From NCBI GenBank assembly GCA_016584305.1, contig JACEEZ010020422.1:1-64000 (forward strand): a stretch of 64,000 nucleotides of DNA, read 5' to 3'. Position 1 is the stretch's first letter. Each line of letters starts with the position of its first letter. The notes under the pieces were generated by a model. That model ran no database searches. It was not told the origin of the DNA and saw nothing but the letters and a program-made list of their open reading frames with translations. The DNA comes from Chionoecetes opilio. Taxonomy: Eukaryota > Arthropoda > Malacostraca > Decapoda > Majidae. Made by a program: the position numbers and the translations under genes. This document shows, piece by piece, positions 22,545 to 33,189 of the stretch.

Positions 22545-23870
22545 CATCAAACATTTCGAGAGAGTGCGCGCGCACACTCACTTCTATTAAGCGAGTCGCA
22601 AAAATCTTTCTGTTTTCACTTCACTTTTTACTTTTGAATACTATTCATTTCATGTACAGAAAGGTCCGTGTTAAACTCCTGGGGGAATAATAGATTTCAC
22701 AGTGCTTATCAGCCTGCGTTATTATTAAATACTTTTTGCTTGTCATTTCTTCCATGTACAATAATGCACATCGTCCATTCTCGTTGTTGGACTGTCTCGT
22801 AATTCGCGGGTAGGTATGACAGCTTGTACCTGATGTCGTGATAATGCAAGGCAATTAACCAGAGGATCGTCAGCCTAACACAAGTGTACCCTTTCTCCTC
22901 TCGTCGTCGGACGACATTTTCACGTATTGACAACTTTGTCGTCGACTGTTTTAGCCGTCTGATAGACGTACCTGGGGACTTCGCCGAGCGCTAAGCCTAG
23001 CAATACACCCACACTATCGAATACCATTAGCGGGGCCCACATTGCTGGCCTACTTACAACCCATCCCTGGGAAAAGCGCCTGTTTGTCGCCGTCACACGA
23101 CTCAGGCGCCTAGTACGCGCCCCCAAAGCCAACCTGCACCAGCGGGCACCATGATTATGCCACCAGATTAACGTATATGGGGCCAATCTTCGACACCCCT
23201 ATGCCCCGTGTTTGTGACGTCGCCATATATCTTGGGTCGTCCATACTATCATCGCTTGAGCCCCCCATCTAATCAATGTGAGTTTTGTGGACACCGTGTG
23301 AGAAACGAGCAGTCCGACCCACATCCAGGTGCGTTGATGTATCCTGGCCACTGGGCCGTCCCATCATAACGCCCGAACCCTTTGGGCTTTGCGAGAGCGA
23401 GGGCGAGGGTGGTGTGATGTGTGAATGTGTGTGTGTGCGCCTTATCGTGAATGATCTGGACCCTAACTGTGGTGAACGAGGGCATTACTAGCGAGTGAGT
23501 CCGTAGTCTGAACGTGCGAGGTGGACGTAAAAGTGTCTTACATCAAGATATACCATCCAGACACGTGTGTCCACCAAATAACACCTATGCGGTTTACCTA
23601 CTGACCTATACTACTTAAGAACCAGCCAAACATAGCGTTTCGCTGCCCGTCCTTTGCTTCTGACAATACTTGAGTTGCGTCCTCCAGTGACATTTCTTTG
23701 CTTCGATTCACCGGAGGAGATGCCTAGCTCGACTCCTCCGAGCAAAGTATTAAAAACAGTTTGTCATTGGCTGATCATGACGCGGATGACGCCTTAGCCA
23801 GAAATCGAGGGCCATCCTGTACCTTTCTACCTACCCGATAGTCCTTGAGCCATACCCAAAAGTAAGGTCT
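22545..23870 (+). repeat. Dispersed repeat R2, copy a
   Basis: Aligns along its length with 46390-47490 in the same orientation. Shared blocks include AGAGGATCGTCAGCC, GTGCGTTGATG, CGTCCCATCA, CGCCCGAACCC, a GTGTGTGTG run, CCTTATCGTGA(A)TGAT, ACCATCCAGACAC, TTGCGTCCTCCAGTGACAT, AAAAACAGTTTGTCATTGG and GGATGACGCCTTAGCCAG. No frame is conserved. The family is unknown to me; length and a TATAAAA box in copy b allow a solo LTR as one possibility. Confidence 0.7.
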
Positions 23871-25468
23871 CTCCGTCGGCGGGGCGGAGCTAATTCCGTG
23901 ACTATGATTTTTCCATTAGACTCATGTCCAAGTTTCAGAAAAGTTGTAGAATGGACTCTGAGCAATCGGGTAGCTTAGTGCCCGGATGGACGCCATCATT
24001 TGAAACCACCCGTAGCTCGAAAATGCCCTCTTGGTGGCGTACATTCTTTGCAACGTGGTATCTGGACTTTCCTATACTAGCTATCGATTGTGCGTTTTGA
24101 CGACTAATATACTCCAATGTGTACCGTCTAAATACAAATAATATGAACATTTTATTTATGGATCTAATATTTATAAAAGACAATTATAACGAAAACAAAA
24201 TCATATAGTTTTGTCATATTTTTATTATTAGACTTGTACTTTTTTTTACGTATGAAACACACTTGTATGATTTTCCAAATTATGCATTTGCTACCAACTC
24301 GGTTTATATTTCTGCGTCTATAAAAATAACTCAACAAGTACAGACATACTCACCACGCAGCGAGTTTACCACCAAATATATGTAAAATCATAAATTGACT
24401 TAGATAGGCCGGCAGCTGGCATTATCTATTCTGACGATAAACTCAAGTTAGGAATTCGTAACGGAGAGGTTTTAACACCATAACGAATATCTAATAAGCA
24501 GGCGGGATAAGTGTGTTACATAGGAAATTCTGCACTCCATTGGTGGCCCATCTTTGGATTTTCAAAATGGCCGCCAATATATTAATTTTTTATTCCAATT
24601 CTAAGTTTGAAAGACGTATGGATGGCTGATTTGGGTAACACCATACGAATTTATAATTCCTCTAATAAGCAGTCGGAGGATCATTGACACTTTCAGTTTT
24701 TTAGGTCAATATACTACCGGTATGGATCTTCCAATGAATACATTTTGCTAAATCCGTTTTTCTGTTCTATAAAGATTTTCAGTAGTGCAATTTGGGCCTG
24801 CATTATAATAGAGAACAACGATATTGCCTATTAAACAATATACAGTGCCACACAGAGAAAAGTTTAATCACAGAGTCTCGCGCCACTCGAGAGTCCTTGG
24901 CCTATCCTTCTGAGCCACGATAAAGCAATCATCCTAGCCCATTTTGCTTGAGCATCCCTGCATTATTACAAACATACAGTGCACTTCAACCCATTCAGTA
25001 TGCCGGAGCACATCATGGACGGTCGAACAACCGTCCCTTCGGCTGCATGTGCTATCGGGATGATGAGATTCAAGACGACATCTGGAGCTGGTTGACAAGG
25101 CCCTCCATCCATCGGCGGCTTTGACGCGAACCGACCCGCCCATCATCGAGTATCCCATAGCCATGTCCTGCTGATGGATAGCTGGTGCCGTCTGGCAGGT
25201 TTCCAAGGCTGAGGAAGTCGGTGTCTCGCCAGATAGCCCGCCTGATAGTTTGGCGCCTGAATAGCGTATTCTTGGCATCAAGGAGTCTTCACAAGGCGGC
25301 TATTGTCAGATGTCGATCTGGCCCGTCTTTTGCACAGAAAACAATGTGATACGGAGTTGATTAATCACCGATACGATCCTTCGTGCTCCTGGCGTACAGC
25401 TGAACACGTGAGGGCCTGAATGCATTGGACGTCTGTTGTTACATTCCATCGAAATCACCGATCTTGAC
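23871..25468. other. AT-rich stretch, no recognisable gene
   Basis: Nothing with a known motif. A minus-strand frame at 25281-24934 (115 codons) is Ser/Thr/Arg-rich with no domain I know. 24530-24590 holds a partly self-complementary TGGTGGCCCATC / AAATGGCCGCC pair. Confidence 0.3.
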
Positions 25469-25884
25469 TGCTTGAAGATACAGACTCATGGTCGCTTAAG
25501 CACAAGCTTCAAAGAGCCTTCTATCTTTCCTTGGCTAGCCAGAGCACTTAAAGTGTCCACACAACGCCGCTCCATGGCTGAAGCCCTGGCATGCACTGCA
25601 AACGTTGCCAGACCCCCAATACCGCAGCCAACTTTTCCAATCCGCTCAATCATTCTTGACAGCGATCGAACACTTTTGTTCCCGTCTGATGAAGAGCTGA
25701 CTATCGATTGTTCTGCTGAGCGTTGAACAAAGTTGGCTGCGGTATTGGGTCTGGGAGTTCTGCAGTGCATTGCCAGTGCTTTCATGCGATAGAGGCGGGT
25801 GTGACCTGTTAGTGCTCCGGCTAGCCAAGGAAAGATAAAGGCTTTGAAAGCTTGTGCAAGCGAATGAGTCTGTATCTTCAAGCA
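25469..25884. repeat. Inverted repeat, ~160-bp arms, coding-like
   Basis: 25469-25637 (TGCTTGAAGATACAGACTCA ... CCGCAGCCAACTTT) is repeated in reverse at 25727-25884, separated by an 89-base loop. Shared blocks include ATCTTTCCTTGGCTAGCC, GCATGCACTGCA/GCAATGCACTGCA and CCAATACCGCAGCCAACTTT. Read outward-in, both arms give related peptides: left CLKIQTHGRLSTSFKEPSIF then PWLARAL, right CLKIQTHSLAQAFKAFIF then PWLAGAL. The arms therefore descend from one sequence duplicated in inverted orientation. Whether it was a gene or a mobile element is not clear. Confidence 0.75.
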
Positions 25885-26109
25885 TTTCACATATTCTGGA
25901 TCTCGTGGAATGTACCAAACTATTTACATCGTTATAACAAACAATCGTTGTCCGGTTTACAGCGTTTCTACATAAATAATAAAAATGGGACCTAGTAAGT
26001 ATCCATTTGTGATCTGTAATATATGACATTATATACTACTCTCGCTAAATGACACATTGAAAAACAATTATGATTGGCGTCTTAAAATTAAAAAGGAAAA
26101 TGGGCTTAG

Positions 26110-26480
26110 AGGGCGATGAAATTTTTAGATGAATGAGGGTTTCTTGTGTCCCTTTTAAGGAGGGTGAGGAAAAGTCTTAAGGTTAATTAAGCGGGGGCAG
26201 ACAGACAAGACGTAATGGTCAACCTGGAAAGCGTAAATGTAAAAGGAAATTGGGAGTAAACGCTGTTTCACAAATGGGTGGTGCAAATGATTGGAATGGG
26301 ACTAAGTCGTCAGCTGGTGAATGCGGAGTCTATTGGCAGTCTTATAAGGAGTCTGGACTAAGTTCATGGATGGGGGAAGAGGGTGATACAGGTAGAGTAT
26401 TAAGTAAAGGAACTACCGTCGTGTAGGTCGCACGGCCAAATCTTGTAGCTGTCCTTACTTTCTTATGTTACTCATGTTTC
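26110..26480 (+). pseudogene. LINE 3'-terminal fragment (same family as 56590-57606)
   Basis: The plus strand parallels 57255-57600: a KxKLGVN...VNDWN-like stretch, then AGTTCATGGATGGGGG, AAAGGAACTACCGTCGTG, GTCGCACGGCC and CTTATGTTACTCATGTTTCT, the characteristic end of this LINE with a degenerate CTTATGTT tail. Only the C-terminal end and 3' UTR remain, broken by indels. Confidence 0.65.
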
Positions 26481-27712
26481 TTATAGTAGTTCATTTTCCT
26501 TGGTGTCCGTGACCATTTGTCCTGTCCCTGACCTTTTTTTTCGCCCCTCTCGATGGAGTTTGATAGTCGGGACCATTTTAAAAAAAAAGAAAAAATTATG
26601 CTCCTGTGCCTCCTGCTTGGAAATGTTGGTTACCTTTTCCTATAGCCTAATATTGAAATGAGGCCGCCGCCGACAATCTGAAAAAACCTTTTTAGATTTT
26701 ATCTTATTATACTTTATATTATTAATTTTATATTTTATAGTTTCAGGGACATTCTGACATACATTTTTCAAGTATGATAGCAGGGAATATGGGCAAAAAT
26801 GCTGTATTTTATATCTAATCTATCTTTTCATACTTTTCCCCAGCTGCATCGCGCATGCCCAGAAACAATGAATGGACAAAAAATAAGATGTATGGTATAT
26901 TCTTCTTCTTATTTCGCTTTTCTTCTGTTTCAGATCAGTCGCATGTCCGTCTGATGAAATTCGCCGCCTTGTATGTGACTAAAAAAATAGATATAGAACA
27001 GGCCAGTGAAGAGTTACAAGACAAGGCTTGAAGATCGATCAAGTGCATAGTTTACACTCTGTGGCAAGTCATGTTACGCGATGCACAGTTCTGGAAAACA
27101 TGTACCCCTGAGAAGAGTGGAATCCATACCGGTAATAGTTTTTTAAAAATGGGGGAGAACTATAAGGTTTCAAAATGTACATGAAAATGTGGTTGGGGAG
27201 AAGGGACCTAAAGGTTCACCACACATGCATAGCCCTTGCTACGCTATCATTTATCCAGCCAAGTCGCAAGCTCCGTCAAGCTGAAAAACGCTAACAGAAT
27301 CCGAGGGAACATCTTGAAAGAAAAAAAATAGCTCAGATCCACAAGAACCCTCCCGCCAGAGGCCAGAGCATCGCTAAAAGGCTCCGCTCGCAGCATGGGA
27401 GTCTTCATGATGACGGTATGTTTGTGGTGCATGAAAGGGGGATACAAGAGTAGTAAATCGCGATAAGAGCAATTTTAACTCTCTATTCAACAAGTAGATG
27501 CCTGGACTAACTTCAAGTTGACATACTGTCTAGATCCACTGTATACCTGGACGGACGCCACGGAAATTCGGCCTGTTGCACATGGGCCTGAACTTCCACT
27601 GAAGTCCGGATAGGCCGCTCGGATTCATATCATATAATTCTATATATAAATATTACTATTATGTAGTATATTTATATATGCAATCCGAAGCGGCATCCGA
27701 CTTCAGGGCAAG

Positions 27713-27744
<32 letters not shown>

Positions 27745-28639
27745 CTGATCATACAGACTGGTTTTATCGGTATCTAATGAATATACTGTAATCTCCGTAC
27801 AGATGTTTTGTTCTATAATATTCATCAATAAAAACAGTAAAACACGCTATAATAAATGCCATTACGAGATTTCTGAATGAAATATGCATGAACTTAAAGA
27901 TTCACTTCAACGCTTCGCCATTTAGACAACTTTGCAGTCAACTTTTATCATGAAGTGTATCATAATAGAAGCGTCTATTTATTAGTTTTCCCATTGATGT
28001 AGTTCGTTTCCCGTTCTGATCTTTTCGTCAACCTATCGATGGTCCGTCCATACATGGTTCACTCTGGTGAAAAGTTCCACCGTTAAGATCGGGGAAAAAA
28101 CGTCTCCTAGTGTTTTATACTAGTCCATGTCATCTTTCATTGATAACGTTTGATCCAAATTCAGTGAAATAAAATATGTGACTAAGATGATGAAATTCAC
28201 GATGAAATCAAGTGGGCCTGCGTAAATCTTCGCTCTGACTTCCACTCTGAATTCTCCATCAGAGGATTCTATTTGATGAAACTCTGCTAAAATCAGCAAA
28301 GCATGCTAATTAAATTTTTGTGGATGGAAAATTGGAGAACTGCACTATATTTGAATAACTTTTTCTGAATCAGAGTTCAACTCTCACAAAGTAACTACTG
28401 GAATAATTGCGTGGAACTAGAACAAATTAGGCAGGACTGTCATATTTTTCATATCCAAACCCTCTTCCCATAACCTTTTCAAATGTCAGCAGGTGATCAT
28501 TGCGTTGACCACCTCCCTGTAGTCCATCTGAAAAGCCTGTCAGGTCTCTCTTTTCTCCATTCCCCCTGTTTCTTACACAAGCTCTCCGTTCAAATCCTCA
28601 TAGTCAATCATGAATGTTTAGGAGTGTATAACTTTCTTT
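26481..28639. other. AT-rich intergenic stretch
   Basis: Contains the hairpin at 27598-27706 and an (AT)n run at 27713-27741. The minus-strand frame at 27447-27247 has no recognisable motif. Nothing else is supported. Confidence 0.35.
27598..27706. repeat. Imperfect hairpin, 25-28-bp arms
   Basis: CTGAAGTCCGGATAGGCCGC then TCGGATT at 27599-27625 pairs with AATCCGAAGCGGCATCCGAC then TTCAG at 27682-27706, with a few mismatches. The 56-base loop is AT-rich and itself partly self-complementary. It may be a small MITE; no target duplication was identified. Confidence 0.6.
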
Positions 28640-28960
28640 CTACAGTTTTCCTTCTCCAAGATAGTTGTGAAGTACATACCAGCAAGCAAGTTTACGGATC
28701 ACGTCCAATTTTTCTGGTTTTTTCATAGGAAGCACCCCACACCCCCATGAACGTGTGGAACACTGATCTGGATTATCTAATATAGCCAAAGCGCCTTTTC
28801 GAGACCGACCACTTGGCGTGGCTTCTGGCATGAGAAAGCCTATAGTTGAAAGATTTCTTTCTCCTGAAATCGTGACTTAGATTCCTTCTGTGAAATGGTT
28901 TTAGCACATGCGTCGGATGAAGTCCAAAAGCTTCGTCACCAATAAACCGAAAATTCAACC
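28640..28960 (-). pseudogene. PIF/Harbinger transposase C-terminal fragment (HARBI1-like)
   Basis: The minus strand at 28958-28773 reads FRFIGDEAFGLHPTHVLKPF, then RRNLSHDFRRKKSFNYRLSH and ARSHAKW. After frame changes it ends IRKLACWYVLHNYLGE at about 28670. In HARBI1-type DDE transposases the corresponding line is (V)GDEAFxLxxxLM(R/K)P, then FNYRLSRAR, a catalytic CVENxFG, and a final C.LHN. The aspartate of GDEAF is the second catalytic residue and is kept. The glutamate motif has been replaced (HAKWSVSKRRFG), and stops and shifts break the frame, so it is dead. The N-terminal half is not recognisable upstream. Two MITEs with Harbinger-type ends lie in the same window at 52548 and 56005. 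Confidence 0.7.
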
Positions 28961-29460
28961 ATGTTTTCTTGTATCTCTTTCTTTCCTGGCTATAATTTAT
29001 AGAAGTTTTTTTAACTTAATTTTCTTATGAAACAGTAGTGTCCTGTAGCCTTTCCCACCATCTGAAACACGTCCAGTTTTTCCAACGTCCAACCATTATA
29101 ACACTAGATTAGCATTGACCACAGCTCATGAGTACTACACGAAGTAGCCTTTATTCATCTATATGCAGTAAGAATCCACTATCAGCGGAGATACGATGGA
29201 TACCTATGTTTACCCGTCAATTGCTCCTTCGCACAATTGGGGTATGCCCACAGATATCAACACTCGTTCTGCACTTCTTGTGCCACACTTCTGTTATTGT
29301 TTTGGAAACTTGCAAAATCGAAAACATTGCAATAATGTAGTACAAACATAATACTGTGAGCCACATGCAATTATCTAACTCTATATATATATTACTATAT
29401 ATGACTATAAATATTATATAGATATATATATAATATATAACTACTAAGTTCCGCAAATTA
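28961..29460. other. AT-rich stretch
   Basis: Possible degenerate upstream part of the Harbinger transposase (-), but no motif is readable. 29385-29440 is (AT)n-like. Confidence 0.25.
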
Positions 29461-30055
29461 GCTAGCCAAAAAGTGGCCATCCCTGGAGGGCGGCTTTGCG
29501 TCTAGTAAATGTAGAATGTATGTATTAACAGGTCCACACGATTGCACACCGATCACCCATACCCCCCTAATTACCCTACAACGCCCCACACGCCAGTTTC
29601 CGATCAACGTCATTACCCATGGGCACTCACCACCCCACATCCTGATTTCCCCTCACCCATGTCCTCACAACCATCACCCGATCAATCCCATTACCCGATC
29701 AACCTTACCACCACCCATTTTCCACTCACCCATTCCCATCACCCTAGCATCAAGGCTGTCTCAATTCCTCGCAACCCACTTTTTTTTCCAATTTATCGCT
29801 AAGAGCTGCTATCAAAAAAAAAAAAAAAAAGGTGAATCGGATCATCTCTAAGTGGGCTTAACAACCTTCCCCTGGTCACCTGGTTCCAAAAATGTGGTAT
29901 ATGATTGGGGATTCTCGCCACGGGGGGGCGTAACCCTATCCACCACCCAACTCACACACACAAAATACTAACATCACTACACATTAACAATCATACATTT
30001 CATACACACAGACTATACCGACACACACCCACACTTTCCGCTTTTATTAACATAT
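29461..30055 (+). repeat. Dispersed composite repeat R3, copy 1
   Basis: Matches 36840-37330 and 38135-38575: AATGTATGTATTAAC, a CCCATTCAC/CCCATCACC-rich tandem, ATCAAGG(C)TGTCTCAATTC, GCAACCCAC, an A-rich tract, GATCATCTC, TGGGCTTAA, CCTGGTC, CTGGTTCCAAAA, a CACGGGGGGCG block, an ACACAC run and CTTTCCGCTT. The left end (29461-29506) is GCTAGCC...GGGCGGCTTTGCGTCTAGT, found inverted at 37930-37975. A CTAGT end after a GC-rich stem is reminiscent of Helitron 3' ends, but this is only a suggestion. The Pro/His-rich frames in 29516-29851 come from the tandem. Confidence 0.65.
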
Positions 30056-30979
30056 AGGATATATATATATATAATATATGAGAGTATCTATATATATATT
30101 ATATATATAGAAAATTATTATATACCTAGATATATATACTAATTTATTTTATTGTAGGCTGGATGCGATCAAAGACCAGGTGGAAGGAGTTTCAGGCTCT
30201 CTTGGAGACAACCCATGAATGCTGCTGGCTGGGCCTCGACGAAATATTTCAGTTTTTCAGTTTCCGTTTCTATTTCAGAATCCCAATAGAAAGTTCGTAC
30301 ACATAATAACTGTTCAAGTGGCCACCTCACTAAACTTCCCAGTGAATATCAGAATGAAGGAAAAAGACAAGCAAATATTATCTAGCAAGTGAAAGAACAA
30401 CTAAAGGACAAGATGTGACCTGGAAACAAGACTCGTAGTGTCGACAATACGAACTGTGACACAGCATCTTCAGGGCCCCTCACTACCAGCAAAACTCACA
30501 GAAACAAGCTAGTTAGTGGTGAACACAATAAGGACAAATTAAGATAAACATCAAGAATTGATATCAGTGTCACACATGGGCTTGGTCCACAAAAACAGGA
30601 ACGAAACAGGCCAATCATCGTTAAACTTATGAACAGAACCCTCAAACAAGATCTCATTGGTGCATGCATACAACTGAAACCACAACTGTACATAAACGAA
30701 AGCCGAACTCCTACTCGCAAAAACTTGTTAAAACACTATTCTCAACATCAGAAGACAACATAAAGCAAAATTTCAACAGTGTTACACAAAAGACGGAACA
30801 ATAATCATCAAGCTACGAAACTGCACCCTAAAACACTCAATATTTAATGATAAATCACTGATGTCCTTCCTGGAGAAATACCCACAAATGATGGACACCT
30901 ACCAGCAAAGTGTATCCCAGGCCAATTCAGCTACAGATAACAAGTGAAACATAGATGACACCACACACAAACGCCTCTA
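30056..30979. other. Unrecognised stretch
   Basis: Starts with AT-repeat sequence (30060-30150). The rest is A-rich with scattered stops on all strands, and the minus-strand frame at 30720-30496 shows no motif. Confidence 0.3.
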
Positions 30980-32930
30980 CCATTGCTACTGACTACCTTC
31001 GCTACCATTATTAGTGTCGTCTCTGTCATCTACTGTTATCATAGATGATACTGCTACCAGCGTTACCTCCATTACTATTACTCTACTACCATCGCTACTA
31101 CTGCTTTTGCTGACATCTATATCATTACTATTGTTTCCGTTGTTATCATCGCTACCACTACCACAACTACTGGTAATGTACTATCATCACTACTACTGTT
31201 ACTATTGTCATCGCTACCACTACCACTACTACTGGTAATGTACTACCATCACTACTACTGTTACTGTTATCATCGCTACCAACTACAAACTGTACTACCA
31301 TCACTACTACTGTTAATGTTATCATCGCTCCCAAACTACTACTGAAACTACCATCACTACTACTATTAATTGTTATCATCGCTACCACTACTATTGTACT
31401 ACCATCACTACTACTGTAAATGTTATCATCGCTACCACTACCACTGTACTACCATCACTACTATGTTACTATTGTCATCGCTACCACTACCACTACTACT
31501 GGTAATGTACTACCATCACTACTACTGTTACTGTTATCATCGCTCCCCACTACTACTGTACTACCATCACTACTACTGTTAATGTTATCATCGCTACCAC
31601 TACCACTGTACTACCATCACTACTACTGTTACTATTGTCATCGCTACCACTACCACTACTACTGGTAATGTACTACCATCACTACTACTGTTACTGTTAT
31701 CATCGCTACCACTACTACTGTACTACCATCACTACTACTGTTAATGTTATCATCGCTACCACTACTACTGTACTACCATCACTACTACTATTAATTGTTA
31801 TCATCGCTACCACTACTATTGTACTACCATCACTACTACTGTAAATGTTATCATCGCTACCACTACCACTGTACTACCATCCTACTACTTTTACTATTGT
31901 CATCGCTACCACTACCATACTACTGGTAATGTACTACCATCACTACTACTTTTTACTGTTATCATCGCTACCACTACTACTGTACTACCATCATTACTAC
32001 TGTTAATGTTATCATCGCTACCACTACCACGTACTACCATCACTACTACTGTTATACTATGTCATCGCTACCACTACCACTACTACTGGTAATGTACTAC
32101 CATCACTACTACTGTTACTGTTATCATCGCTACCACTACTACTGTACTACCATCACTACTACTGTTAATGTTATCATCGCTACCACTACCACTGTACTAC
32201 CATCACTACTACTGTTACTATTGTCATCGCTACCACTACCACTACTACCGGTAATGTACTACCATCACTACTACTGTTACTGTTATCATCGCTACCACTA
32301 CTACTGTACTACCATCACTACTACTGTTAATGTTATCATCGCTACCACTACTACTGTACTACCATCACTACTACTATTAATTGTTATCATCGCTACCACT
32401 ACTATTGTACTACCATCACTACTACTGTTAATGTTATCATCGCTACCACTACCACTGTACTACCATCACTACTACTGTTACTATTGTCATCGCTACCACT
32501 ACTACTGGTAATGTACTACCATCACTACTACTGTTACTGTTATCATCGCTACCACTACTACTGTACTACCATCACTACTACTGTTAATGTTATCATCGCT
32601 ACCACTACTACTGTACTACCATCACTACTACTGTTACTGTTATCATCGCTACCACTACTACTGTACTACCATCACTACTACTGTTACTATTGTCATTGCT
32701 ACCACTACTACTGTACTACCATCACTACTACTGTTACTGTTATCATCGCTACCACTACCACTACTACTGGTAATGTACTACCATCACTACTACTGTTACT
32801 ATTGTCATCGCTACCACTACCACTACTACTGGTAATGTACTACCATCATTACTAATGTTACTGTTATCATCGCTACCACTACTATACTACTGTACTACCA
32901 TCGCTACTACTATTGCTTATCATCGCATTA
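30980..32930 (+). repeat. 50-bp satellite array, about 36 copies
   Basis: The main unit is TGTACTACCATCACTACTAC followed by TGTTAATGTTATCATCGCTA and CCACTACTAC, 50 bases. Alternative units carry TTACTATTGTCATCGC or an extra CTACTGGTAATG (about 59 bases). Three units make exactly 50 codons, which explains the long phantom ORFs rich in Tyr, His, Thr, Leu and Ser. Units with CTGGTAATG recur at spacings that alternate near 160 and 260 bases over much of the array, suggesting higher-order repeats. Confidence 0.95.
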
Positions 32931-32936
32931 TTATTG

Positions 32937-33000
<64 letters not shown>

Positions 33001-33059
33001 CAATATTTTTGTTACTATTATCATTATAATTATATTTTGTTATTATTATTATCATTATT

Positions 33060-33112
<53 letters not shown>

Positions 33113-33115
33113 TAC
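32931..33115 (+). repeat. (ATT)n microsatellite, two blocks
   Basis: Near-perfect TTATTATTA runs occupy about 32940-33000 and 33060-33110, separated by ATCATTATAATTATATTTTG-like sequence. Poly-Ile, poly-Tyr and poly-Asn frames here are artefacts. The LINE at 33190-36708 begins just beyond. Confidence 0.95.
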
Positions 33116-33189
33116 TTTTACTATTGTTATTATTATACCTACCACTATCATATCGCATATGATTTAGTTTCTAAAATCGATATTATTGC

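Noticed and set aside
31014..32855. Series of open frames rich in Tyr, His, Thr and Leu
   Set aside because: They are translations of the 50-bp satellite; three units equal 50 codons, so stops are avoided in every frame.
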